Shown here: positions 1-6,495 of the stretch, one piece after another
Layout of the letters: every line of letters starts with the position of its first letter
Position numbering within the stretch: the stretch's first letter is position 1
Origin: Atopobiaceae bacterium
GTDB taxonomy: Bacteria > Actinomycetota > Coriobacteriia > Coriobacteriales > Atopobiaceae
Direction: 5' to 3'
Assembly (NCBI GenBank): GCA_017460265.1
Contig: JAFUBJ010000535.1
Location: 1-17,623 of the forward strand
DNA: 17,623 nucleotides
Program-made: the position numbers and the translations under genes
Notes under the pieces: generated by a model
What the model was told of the DNA's origin: nothing
What the model saw: only the letters and a program-made list of their open reading frames with translations
Database searches by the model: none

Positions 1-1388
1 CGATGACCGACGTGACCATGGGAGGGTCTGTGCACCAAACGCGCAAGATCACCTACCTTGACGCGGAGGGCAACCCTGGCTACCTTGAGCGCCACGGCAA
101 GCTGCCCGAGGGTGCGCGCTACGCCGTGCTGCCTGGGCATTATTACCCCAACCACATCGGCGTGGACGAGTACCACCGCTTTGAGGAGGACATCGCCCTC
201 TTTGCCGAGATGGGCTTCAAGACGTATCGCATGTCCATCAGCTGGAGCCGTCTGTATCCCACGGGCCTCGAGGCCAAGCCCAACGCCGCTGGCGTGGAGC
301 ACTACCGCCGCGTCTTCCAGTGCCTGCGCGACCACGACATCGAGCCGCTCGTCACCATCTGGCACTTTGACACGCCGCTCTATCTCGAGGAGCACTGCGG
401 TGGGTGGCTCAACCGCGAGACCATCGACCACTACCTGCGCTATGCGAAGACCTGCTTCCGCGAGTACAAGGGCCTCGTGCGTTACTGGCTCACCTTCAAC
501 GAGATTAACAACTCCATGCCGCAGGACAATTTCAAAAACCCGCTGCCGCAGTGGCGCTACCAGGAGGGCGTTCAGATTCTGCACTACCAGTTCGTGGCCA
601 GCGCGAAGGCCGTGCAGCTGGGCCATGCCATCGACCCAGAGAACATGATCGGCAACATGATCTGCGGCATCTGCTACTATCCCGGCACGTGCGACCCCGC
701 CGACATCGAGCTCAACCGCCACATGTGGGAGCAGAAGATCTTCTACTGCGGTGACGTGCAGTGCAAGGGCGAGTACCCGTCCTTCACCAAGCGCGTCTGG
801 GCCGCACACGACGTGGACGCGAGCAAGCTCGACATCACGGACGAGGATCTCGCCGAGCTCAAGCGCGGCACCGTTGACATGTACACGTTCAGCTACTACA
901 TGAGCCAGAACGTCACCACCCACACCGACGTGGAGGAGGTGGGCGGCAACATGTCGAGCGGCGCCCGCAACCCCTACCTCACCTATAGCGACTGGGGCTG
1001 GTCAACGGACCCCTCCGGCCTCACGTATTACCTCGAGGTCGTCAATGACCGCTATCACCTGCCCATCATCATCACGGAGAACGGCCTCGGAGCCTTCGAC
1101 ACGGTGGAGGAGGACGGCTCCATCCACGACCCGTACCGTATCGACTACTTCCGCCAGCACGTGCAGGCCATGCAGCGTGCGCTCGACTGGGGTGTCAACC
1201 TCATTGGTTACACCACCTGGGGCTGCATCGACGTGGTCTCCGCCGGCACCGGCGAGATGCGCAAGCGCTACGGTTTCATCTACGTGGACATGGACGACGA
1301 GGGCAAGGGCACCCTTGACCGCAGTCGCAAGGACAGCTTCTACTGGTACCAGAAAGTAATTGCGTCCAACGGAAAAGACCTAGACTAG
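1..1388 (+). CDS. 6-phospho-beta-glucosidase, GH1 family (5' partial)
   Basis: Cytoplasmic glycoside hydrolase family 1 enzyme expected to cleave phosphorylated beta-glucosides delivered by a PTS, giving glucose-6-phosphate and an aglycone or glucose. The acid/base Glu is in TFNEINN (Glu codon 501-503) and the nucleophile Glu in ITENG (1077-1079). Near the C terminus the pattern S-x-GTGEMRKRYGF holds the Ser/Lys/Tyr set that binds the 6-phosphate in this GH1 subgroup. The gene is cut by the left window edge. The ATG at position 3 is internal, because the frame from there aligns with about residue 32 onward of the complete paralogue at 14265-15737, so roughly 30 residues containing the usual FLWGxA and Q-x-EG segment lie outside. 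The sequence is close to that paralogue throughout. An intrinsic terminator follows. Family is secure; the exact sugar is not readable. Confidence 0.93.
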   Translation, partial: MTDVTMGGSVHQTRKITYLDAEGNPGYLERHGKLPEGARYAVLPGHYYPNHIGVDEYHRFEEDIALFAEMGFKTYRMSISWSRLYPTGLEAKPNAAGVEHYRRVFQCLRDHDIEPLVTIWHFDTPLYLEEHCGGWLNRETIDHYLRYAKTCFREYKGLVRYWLTFNEINNSMPQDNFKNPLPQWRYQEGVQILHYQFVASAKAVQLGHAIDPENMIGNMICGICYYPGTCDPADIELNRHMWEQKIFYCGDVQCKGEYPSFTKRVWAAHDVDASKLDITDEDLAELKRGTVDMYTFSYYMSQNVTTHTDVEEVGGNMSSGARNPYLTYSDWGWSTDPSGLTYYLEVVNDRYHLPIIITENGLGAFDTVEEDGSIHDPYRIDYFRQHVQAMQRALDWGVNLIGYTTWGCIDVVSAGTGEMRKRYGFIYVDMDDEGKGTLDRSRKDSFYWYQKVIASNGKDLD

Positions 1389-1416
1389 GCTTTGTCCAGC
1401 AAAAAGTATGTCTCTA

Positions 1417-1446
1417 GGCCGGGAAGCTTTTTCTCGGCCGTTTTTG
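1417..1446 (+). terminator. Intrinsic terminator of the left GH1 gene
   Basis: GGCCGGGAA (1417-1425) pairs with TTCTCGGCC (1431-1439), a 9-bp stem with one G-U pair and a 5-nt loop, followed by GTTTTTG. It lies 29 nt after the GH1 stop codon and insulates the SIR2 gene downstream. Confidence 0.85.
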
Positions 1447-1470
1447 CGTGTGTTGGATAGACGTTACAAT
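1444..1470 (+). promoter_or_regulatory. Putative promoter of the SIR2 gene
   Basis: A good -10 hexamer, TACAAT (1465-1470), lies just after the GH1 terminator. The -35 is weak: TTGCGT at 1444-1449 with a short 15-nt spacer. The 12-mer ACGTTACAATGG around the -10 recurs exactly on the minus strand upstream of argC (-10 at 11460-11465), which supports its use as a promoter element. If used, transcription would begin near 1477, upstream of the favoured start at 1535. Confidence 0.35.
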
Positions 1471-1534
1471 GGTGAACGAGGTTTCTCATTGGGGCAACCT
1501 GGCAAAAACACTGCGAACGAAATGCGCGGAGGAC

Positions 1535-3148
1535 ATGAGGATTCAGGGCATAGAGATACCGGACGAGCTTACGGAGGCCATCGAGGAGAACCGCCTCGTG
1601 GTGTTTGCCGGTGCGGGCGTCTCCATGCAGCCGCCCGACCCTCTACCCGACTTCACTGAGCTGGTCGAGGGAATCACGCACACCGTACGTCCCAACCAGC
1701 CGAAAATACCGCGCATTGGCAACGAGCGCTACGAGTCCTACCTGGGGCGCATTGGCGAAGTGGCACAGCTTAAAGAAGCGTGCGCACAAATTATGAGCCC
1801 TGGAGCACCTTCTGACCTCCATGCCAACATTCTCAGGCTCTTCGAAGGCGGCGTCTTGCGTCTTGTTACGACCAACTACGACCTGCGCTTCGAGACTGCC
1901 GCAGAGGCTCTAGGGATGGATACGCGCTCGTTCTCCTCCCCCGCCTTGCCACTCGGAAATGACTTTGATGGCATTGTCCACCTGCACGGAGACGTCACGC
2001 ACCCCGACGAGCTGATTCTTGTGGACTCCGACTATGGCAGCGCCTATGTGTCGGACGGCTGGGTCACGAGGTTTCTCGTCAAGATGTTCTCGCGCTATAT
2101 GGTGCTCTTTGTTGGTTATAGTCTGAGCGACGTCCCTATGCAGTACCTCGCACGCTCCATCTCGGGTGAGCTGCAGGACCGCGTGTTTGTCTTGGAGACC
2201 GAACCCAACTCCTTCGACAAGTGGCGAAGGAGAGGCATCACTCCCATCCCGTTTGAGCGCTACGAACAGCTGCCCGACCTCTTCCACGAATGGGGACGAC
2301 GCGTACTACGCACCCAAGAGCAGCGCATGGGAGCAGTGGCGCGTATTGCGGCCACGCACGGGTCCCTCACGGATTACGACAGCGAGACGCTACGCAAGGC
2401 GCTTGAGGCAAAGGATTCCGACGAGCAGCGTCTTTATGCGCAGGCATTTGCAGATGCCGCGACGGGTTTCGAAAGCCTTGCGATGCTCGTGGAGCAGGGA
2501 TACGATTCGTTCCTCTTCAAGGACGAGGCAACACCACGCGACGAGGCCCTTCGTGCCTGGGCTGCGGAGGAGTTCGTCACGAGCCGCTATCGCGAGCTTG
2601 TGCTGCTTGCCGAGGAAGCTCACCGTCCGTTTTGTGGGCGCTTCCAGGTGCTTGTGATGGATCGGCTTGCACGATGTGACGCCAATGACGAGTGCCTTGC
2701 CTTTTGGGCGTCGTTCCTTGACTCGCGCGCGATGGGATCGAGCGGGCTGCGCGCGCGTAGCTTGGCAAAAGTCATCGACACCTGTCAGAACGACGAGGTT
2801 GCCCTTGCTTACATCCGGATGGCCTTCTCGACCCATGCCGCACTGGAACGAGCGGATGACGGAGCAGTGCCCACAGACCCCCACGTGCGCTTTGACATCG
2901 ACGTGACCAATGGTTCCGAAGAGCTGCTCGAGGCCATCTTTGCACGTGCCGGCACCCTGAGCCCCCAGCTCCTTGCCCTGTGCGTCAGCAGCCTAGACAG
3001 GTGCGACGCCATCAGAACCTGTCACGGGCTGCATGTGGATGACGGCACGAGTAAGCCCACCGTTCCCGAGGCTTCGCGGCCTGATGCCGCCGAGCAACTG
3101 CTGGTCGCAGTCATCCGCAAGCTTGGCGCAGGGAAAACCTGGAGATAA
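1535..3148 (+). CDS. SIR2-family (SIR2_2-like) NADase-type protein with helical C-terminal region; candidate defence gene
   Basis: 537 residues from the ATG at 1535. The Rossmann-type SIR2 domain covers about residues 5-230. Visible motifs are VFAGAGVS (23-30), TTNYD (112-116; Asn114 and Asp116 in the NAD site), HLHGD (149-153; His151 the catalytic-type His), DSDYG (164-168) and GYSLSD (194-199). Relatives with this SIR2_2-like layout are mostly stand-alone bacterial proteins, several of them antiphage NADases (DSR, ThsA and other SIR2 effectors), not protein deacetylases. Residues about 230-537 look mainly helical and carry no motif I recognise; they resemble the region after SIR2 in much longer DUF4020-type proteins, so this copy may be C-terminally shortened. 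Start choice: family members begin close to the GAGxS motif. GCGGAGG lies just upstream but only 2 nt from the ATG, so the in-frame ATG at 1469 or GTG at 1448 remain possible. No partner gene is visible; it sits alone between terminators. The defence role is inferred. Confidence 0.8.
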   Translation: MRIQGIEIPDELTEAIEENRLVVFAGAGVSMQPPDPLPDFTELVEGITHTVRPNQPKIPRIGNERYESYLGRIGEVAQLKEACAQIMSPGAPSDLHANILRLFEGGVLRLVTTNYDLRFETAAEALGMDTRSFSSPALPLGNDFDGIVHLHGDVTHPDELILVDSDYGSAYVSDGWVTRFLVKMFSRYMVLFVGYSLSDVPMQYLARSISGELQDRVFVLETEPNSFDKWRRRGITPIPFERYEQLPDLFHEWGRRVLRTQEQRMGAVARIAATHGSLTDYDSETLRKALEAKDSDEQRLYAQAFADAATGFESLAMLVEQGYDSFLFKDEATPRDEALRAWAAEEFVTSRYRELVLLAEEAHRPFCGRFQVLVMDRLARCDANDECLAFWASFLDSRAMGSSGLRARSLAKVIDTCQNDEVALAYIRMAFSTHAALERADDGAVPTDPHVRFDIDVTNGSEELLEAIFARAGTLSPQLLALCVSSLDRCDAIRTCHGLHVDDGTSKPTVPEASRPDAAEQLLVAVIRKLGAGKTWR

Positions 3149-3153
3149 GGAGA

Positions 3154-3189
3154 CGGGCGCCTCGAGGTGTTTGTCACTTAAGGCGCCCG
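3154..3189. terminator. Inverted repeat between convergent genes, possible bidirectional terminator
   Basis: CGGGCGCCT (3154-3162) and AGGCGCCCG (3181-3189) form a perfect 9-bp GC-rich stem with an 18-nt loop. It lies between the stop codons of the SIR2 gene (+) and the aminotransferase gene (-). Neither side has a clear T run, so terminator function is inferred from position and stem strength. Confidence 0.5.
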
Positions 3190-3208
3190 CACATTGATCT
3201 GCCGCTCG

Positions 3209-4699
3209 CTACTGGCGGTAGTACTTCAGAAAGTCCTCGAGCTTGTCAAGCGCCTCGCCCAGCACCGCGCGACGCGGCAGGTAGACGATGCGGAAGTAGC
3301 CTGGTGTCTCCCAGTTGAAGCCCTTACCCGGCACGATGAGCACGTGCTGGTCTTGCAGCAGGTCAAGCTGGAACTGCTCGTCGTCCGTAATATTGAACTT
3401 TTTGGGGTCCAGCCTGGGGAAGATATAGAACGCCGCCTTGGGCTTGACCACGCTAACGCCGTCCATCGCGCAGAGACGCTCGTACACAAAATCGCGCTGC
3501 TTGCACACGCGACCAGTGGGCACCACGTAGTTCTTGACACTCTGATAGCCGCCGAGGGCCGTCTGCACGATAGACTGCGCGGGAACGTTAGAGCACAGGC
3601 GCATGTTGGACATCATGTGGATGCCTTCCATAAGGCCCTTTCCTAGGCGCTTGTTGCCACTAATACTGATCCAGCCAATGCGCCAGCCGGCAATCATGTG
3701 GCTCTTTGAGAGGCCGTTGAACGTGATGCAGAAGAGGTCCGGAGCGAGGCTCGCAATTGAGACGTGCTCCTCGCCGTCCATGACGAGGCGGTCGTAGATC
3801 TCGTCCGAGAGCAGGATGAGCTGATGCTCGCGCGCAAGCTCGACAATCTCTTCCAGAATCTCGCGCGGATAGAGGGCGCCCGTGGGGTTGTTGGGGTTGA
3901 TGATGACGATGGCCTTGGTGTTGCTCGTGACCTTTGAGCGCATGTCAGCAATGTCGGGCAGCCAGCCAGCCTGCTCGTCGCAGAGGTAGTGCACAGCCTT
4001 ACCTCCTGCCAGCGTGACGCACGCCGTCCACAGCGGGTAGTCAGGGCTAGGAACCAGCACCTCGTCACCGGTATCGATCATGGCCTGCATCACCAAGTTG
4101 ATGAGGTCAGAGACGCCGTTGCCCGTATAGATGTCATTCATCTGCACGTTGGGGATACCCTTGAGCTGGTCATACTGCATGATGGCCTTGCGTGCAGCAA
4201 AGAGGCCACGACTGTCGGAATAGCCCTCGGTGTCGCGCAGCTGGGAGGCCATGTCCTGCACCACCTCATCAGGCGTGCGGAAGCCAAACGGCGCAGGGTT
4301 GCCGATGTTCAGCTTGAGGATGTCGATACCCTCTTCCTCCATACGCATGGCTTCGTCGAGTGCGGGGCCGCGCACGTCATAGGACACATGGTCGAGTTTG
4401 CTGGACTTATTGAACTTACGAAGTGCCATAGGGGCCTCCTGAGGGTTGCTGTGTGCTAATGAGACAAGCGCTGGCTGGGCAAGTTCAATTTCTGCGTCAC
4501 CGGAGAGCCACTCGACGGTGACGCCTAGAGCCGAGGCGAGAAAGGCGAGCATGTCGCGACGCGGCATGGTCTTCCCAGAGAGATATTGGCTGAGCTGGGA
4601 CTTTCCGAGCTTCATATCTTGGTCTGAGGCAATGCGGAGAAGGTCAACCTGCTTGAGGCCCTCCTGGTCCATTACTTCCTTGAGTCTCTGAGAGAACAT
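3209..4699 (-). CDS. alaA: XRE helix-turn-helix / AlaA-type alanine aminotransferase fusion with an in-frame internal start
   Basis: 496 residues in full. Residues 1-68 form a Cro/C1-type HTH with a recognition-helix region around KSQLSQYLSGK (33-43). Residues 91-496 form a complete fold-type I PLP aminotransferase closely resembling E. coli AlaA (pyruvate/glutamate transaminase making alanine): SSKLDHVSYDVRGP near its N terminus, LNIGNPAPFGF, INPNNPTG (267-274), SDEIYDRL, and the PLP lysine in GLSKSHMIAGWRIGW (Lys332). The full frame has GGAGG 5 nt before its ATG at 4699. At residue 91 a second ATG (4427-4429) has AGGAGG at 5-nt spacing, and the product from there (406 residues) has the length of normal AlaA. 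The gene may therefore yield both a DNA-binding fusion and a plain transaminase. It is divergent from the Rpn-type gene and preceded by putative operators, suggesting autoregulation. Family assignment is firm; the two-product idea is inference. Confidence 0.9.
   Translation of the reverse strand: MFSQRLKEVMDQEGLKQVDLLRIASDQDMKLGKSQLSQYLSGKTMPRRDMLAFLASALGVTVEWLSGDAEIELAQPALVSLAHSNPQEAPMALRKFNKSSKLDHVSYDVRGPALDEAMRMEEEGIDILKLNIGNPAPFGFRTPDEVVQDMASQLRDTEGYSDSRGLFAARKAIMQYDQLKGIPNVQMNDIYTGNGVSDLINLVMQAMIDTGDEVLVPSPDYPLWTACVTLAGGKAVHYLCDEQAGWLPDIADMRSKVTSNTKAIVIINPNNPTGALYPREILEEIVELAREHQLILLSDEIYDRLVMDGEEHVSIASLAPDLFCITFNGLSKSHMIAGWRIGWISISGNKRLGKGLMEGIHMMSNMRLCSNVPAQSIVQTALGGYQSVKNYVVPTGRVCKQRDFVYERLCAMDGVSVVKPKAAFYIFPRLDPKKFNITDDEQFQLDLLQDQHVLIVPGKGFNWETPGYFRIVYLPRRAVLGEALDKLEDFLKYYRQ
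4427..4440 (-). promoter_or_regulatory. Internal Shine-Dalgarno and ATG inside the XRE-AlaA gene
   Basis: On the minus strand AGGAGG (4435-4440) is followed by CCCCT and then ATG (4427-4429), in the same frame as the upstream HTH. This is as good a ribosome-binding site as the one at the distal start. It falls exactly where ordinary AlaA proteins begin (ALRKFNKSSKLDH), so translation can plausibly start here and make a 406-residue enzyme without the HTH. Confidence 0.75.
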
Positions 4700-4711
4700 T
4701 CAGTCCTCCAA

Positions 4712-4795
4712 AAGTTCAATTTAATTAAGCACTGCACTTGCAGTTCATTTTAGAACACGTGAGTTCAATTTACTAGTCATTAATGACTTTAGCAA
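4712..4795 (-). promoter_or_regulatory. Promoter and putative XRE operators upstream of the XRE-AlaA gene
   Basis: On the minus strand TTGCTA (-35, 4790-4795) and TAAATT (-10, 4767-4772) are separated by 17 nt, and that spacer contains the perfect 14-bp palindrome AGTCATTAATGACT (4775-4788). Read on the plus strand, AGTTCA(A)TTTA occurs three times: 4713-4723, 4742-4751 (variant AGTTCATTTT) and 4762-4772, with starts 29 and 20 bp apart; the last overlaps the -10. A fourth copy, AAGTTCAATTT, lies inside the gene at 4481-4491. Repeated sites at the promoter of a gene encoding an XRE domain suggest autoregulation, and they could also act on the divergent gene at 4883. Motifs are seen; binding is inference. 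Confidence 0.5.
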
Positions 4796-4882
4796 TCGAC
4801 TTGTTTTTCTTCTTTCTTTTTTCTCTATTCTGTGATATATTTCTCGCATGAGATATATGTATCGCTGATTTACGGGCGTGCC

Positions 4883-5899
4883 ATGGAAGATAATACGGTG
4901 TTTGATTCGGTGTTCAAGACCATCGCCCATAAGAGGCCGCAGCTACTCATCCCGCTTATCAACGAAGTGTTTGACAAGCATTACGCTGCTGACGAGCGTG
5001 TCGTAAGTTACAACAGCGAACATGAGAAGTTCAAAGGCACCATCATTGACGACTCGGTGTTCCGCCTACAAGACAAGATTTACCACGTCGAATGCCAGAG
5101 CACGCCAGACTCAAGCATGGTCATACGAATGATAGAGTATGACTTTGCCATTGCCCTTGAGGGCGCACTTGGCGCAGGCAAACCATACGAGATGGACTTC
5201 CCCTCTTCCTGCGTTCTGTACCTGCGACATTCCAAAACTACACCCGACTACCTTGACATTAAGGTCAACCTGCCAGATGGTCAGCATTTCATCTACCAGG
5301 CCAAAATCTACAAGGTTCAAGCCGTAAGCAAGGACGAGTTGTTCCAGAAGCGTTTGCTGCTCTTGCTTCCGTACTATCTCATGCGTTACGAGACATCTCT
5401 CAAAAGCATCGCTAGGGACAGCAATCTTACGGCTGACCTTCTTAACGAATGTAGGGAGATGCGTTCCCTACTCGAAGAGCAAACGATAGCTGAGGGCGAC
5501 ACCCTTCTATACGAACAACTGGTAGAGCTTATAATCAGGGTGTCCGACCACTTATTGTCAGCTCATGCTGATCTGCGTAGCAAGGTGAGGAAAGCCATGG
5601 GTGGAGAAGTGCTCGAACTTATGCGCGAGCGGGCGGAACGCTTGGAACGTGAAGCGGAGGCTCGCGGTCTTGAGCGTGGGCTTGAGAAGGGTCTAGAGCA
5701 AGGTCTTGCGCAGGGTCTCGAACAGGGCCTCGAACAGGGTCTTGAGCAGGGTCTTGAGCAGGGACTTGAGCAGGGACTTGAGCAGGGTGTGGAGTCCCTT
5801 GCGTCCAAGCTCAGGGAGCAGGGTGTAGATGAGACAATCATCCGCGCCTCAATCGAAGCGCTCAAAGCAGAGCGAGAGGCTGCAGCAGCGCAGGCCTAG
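4883..5899 (+). CDS. Rpn/PDDEXK-type putative recombination-promoting nuclease with GLEQ repeat tail
   Basis: 338 residues from the ATG at 4883 (a GTG at 4832 would add 17 residues unlike the family N terminus). Residues about 1-230 match the Rpn / putative transposase family (PDDEXK_2-like), typical of Clostridia and Coriobacteria: VFDSVFKTI near the start, acidic residues at IIDDSVF (Asp56/Asp57), and IYHVECQS (67-73), where Glu70 and Gln72 occupy the E-x-Q position of the PD-(D/E)XK core. Residues about 238-262 (MRERAERLEREAEARG) are charged and probably coiled-coil. From residue 262 the protein runs through ten tetrapeptides of GLEQ type, then a short helical end with AAAAQA. E. coli RpnA-type relatives are DNA endonucleases that raise recA-independent recombination; activity here is inferred. 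Its GC content looks lower than that of the metabolic neighbours, consistent with transfer. No clear Shine-Dalgarno precedes the ATG. Confidence 0.8.
   Translation: MEDNTVFDSVFKTIAHKRPQLLIPLINEVFDKHYAADERVVSYNSEHEKFKGTIIDDSVFRLQDKIYHVECQSTPDSSMVIRMIEYDFAIALEGALGAGKPYEMDFPSSCVLYLRHSKTTPDYLDIKVNLPDGQHFIYQAKIYKVQAVSKDELFQKRLLLLLPYYLMRYETSLKSIARDSNLTADLLNECREMRSLLEEQTIAEGDTLLYEQLVELIIRVSDHLLSAHADLRSKVRKAMGGEVLELMRERAERLEREAEARGLERGLEKGLEQGLAQGLEQGLEQGLEQGLEQGLEQGLEQGVESLASKLREQGVDETIIRASIEALKAEREAAAAQA
5666..5785 (+). repeat. In-frame 12-bp tandem repeat (GLEQ), ten units
   Basis: Ten contiguous 12-bp units encode GLER, GLEK, GLEQ, GLAQ and six GLEQ, followed by a degenerate GVES (5786-5797). 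The last units are nearly identical (GGTCTTGAGCAG or GGACTTGAGCAG). Because the unit is a multiple of three, slippage would change tail length without breaking the frame. Confidence 0.95.
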
Positions 5900-5921
5900 A
5901 TTCGTTTTCGTTACCAAGCAC

Positions 5922-5964
5922 TCTCCCGTGGTATAGTGACCGACAAATCGCCACCCACGGGAGA
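5922..5964 (+). promoter_or_regulatory. Inverted repeat around the -10 and Shine-Dalgarno of the small XRE gene
   Basis: TCTCCCGTGG (5922-5931) and CCACGGGAGA (5955-5964) are perfect 10-bp inverted arms 23 nt apart. A TATAGT -10 (5932-5937) starts directly after the left arm; no good -35 is seen. The right arm contains GGGAG, the Shine-Dalgarno for the ATG at 5970. This could be an autoregulatory operator for the XRE protein or, in a longer transcript, a hairpin hiding the ribosome-binding site. Confidence 0.5.
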
Positions 5965-5969
5965 ATGTC

Positions 5970-6224
5970 ATGTTGACCACAAAGATGCGCGAATATCGCG
6001 AGCGTATTGGAATCACACAGGTCGAACTTGCTCAACGCTGCGGCTGTCGTCGCGAAACCATCGGGAAGCTTGAGGCAGGGAAGTATAACCCATCACTCAA
6101 ACTCGCTATGGATGTTGCACGAGAACTTGATGCATCGGTTTACGACCTCTTCTTCTTTAGCGAAGACGAGCCGCCTGAGGTTGCCGTGCTCCATAACATC
6201 GAATATGACTCGAGCCGCGTATAG
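5970..6224 (+). CDS. Small XRE-family helix-turn-helix regulator
   Basis: 84 residues, almost entirely one HTH domain: TQVELAQRCGCRRETIGKLE (about residues 16-35) is the helix-turn-helix, followed by AGKYNPSLKLAMDVARELD, the usual third and fourth helices. It resembles the widespread short YP_-type Cro/C1 regulators with the GKYNPSL motif, which often sit next to a small membrane protein; none is visible here. GGGAG lies 6 nt before the ATG and inside an inverted repeat, so self-control is plausible. The C-terminal end (FFFSEDEPPEVAVLHN) has no recognisable domain. It could be a DNA-binding antitoxin or a lone regulator; its target is not readable. Confidence 0.85.
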   Translation: MLTTKMREYRERIGITQVELAQRCGCRRETIGKLEAGKYNPSLKLAMDVARELDASVYDLFFFSEDEPPEVAVLHNIEYDSSRV

Positions 6225-6331
6225 CAGTAACTGTTGCTCTTCGAAGAAGAAATCTTTCGCCAAGACACGATATGCATTTGTTGGATTACGTAGGTTTCTG
6301 CCGCTCGCAGGCAATTTCTTACCGCTGGCGT

Positions 6332-6339
6332 GCTACAGT
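6332..6339 (+). promoter_or_regulatory. Extended -10 promoter for the purine riboswitch transcript
   Basis: TGCTACAGT (6331-6339) combines an extended TGn element with TACAGT as -10. Transcription from about 6346 would start just before the aptamer P1 stem. No convincing -35 is present, as is common with extended -10 promoters. Confidence 0.45.
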
Positions 6340-6349
6340 TGCCCCATAC

Positions 6350-6425
6350 GCACGCTGTGACTGACGGATAGTCGCGGGCAACCGCGGTGGAGCAGCGCGT
6401 CTACATACCGCCGACCGTCTGGGCA
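6350..6425 (+). promoter_or_regulatory. ZTP (pfl motif, ZMP/ZTP) riboswitch
   Basis: The conserved elements of the ZTP aptamer occur in order. P1 pairs CGCTG (6353-6357) with CAGCG (6393-6397). The core GTGACTGACGG lies at 6357-6367. The inner hairpin CGCGG-GCAA-CCGCG (6373-6386) has a GNRA loop. GGAGC follows at 6389-6393, and the 3' element CCGTCTGGGCA at 6415-6425. The pseudoknot that is normally GGCG/CGCC is GACGG (6363-6367) with CCGTC (6415-6419), a compensatory change that keeps pairing. The 3' element overlaps the 5' arm of a terminator, so ligand binding should favour read-through. ZMP is the substrate of the AICAR transformylase encoded downstream, the classic context of this riboswitch. 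Recognised by eye, without a covariance-model search. Confidence 0.88.
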
Positions 6426-6463
6426 AGTCTTATCTCGCAAGGGAGAGGCTTGCCTTTTTGTTT
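6422..6463 (+). terminator. Riboswitch-controlled intrinsic terminator
   Basis: GGCAAG (6422-6427) pairs with CTTGCC (6449-6454) and the stem extends inward with a few G-U pairs; TTTTTGTTT follows (6455-6463). The 5' arm shares GGCA with the last bases of the ZTP aptamer, making the two structures mutually exclusive. Confidence 0.82.
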
Positions 6464-6495
6464 AGGACGGCAAGCCGCAACGGAGAGGAGTGTAC

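Noticed and set aside
4832..4882. GTG at 4832 as the start of the Rpn-type gene
   Set aside because: The added 17 residues do not look like family sequence; MEDNTVFDSVFK is the expected N terminus.
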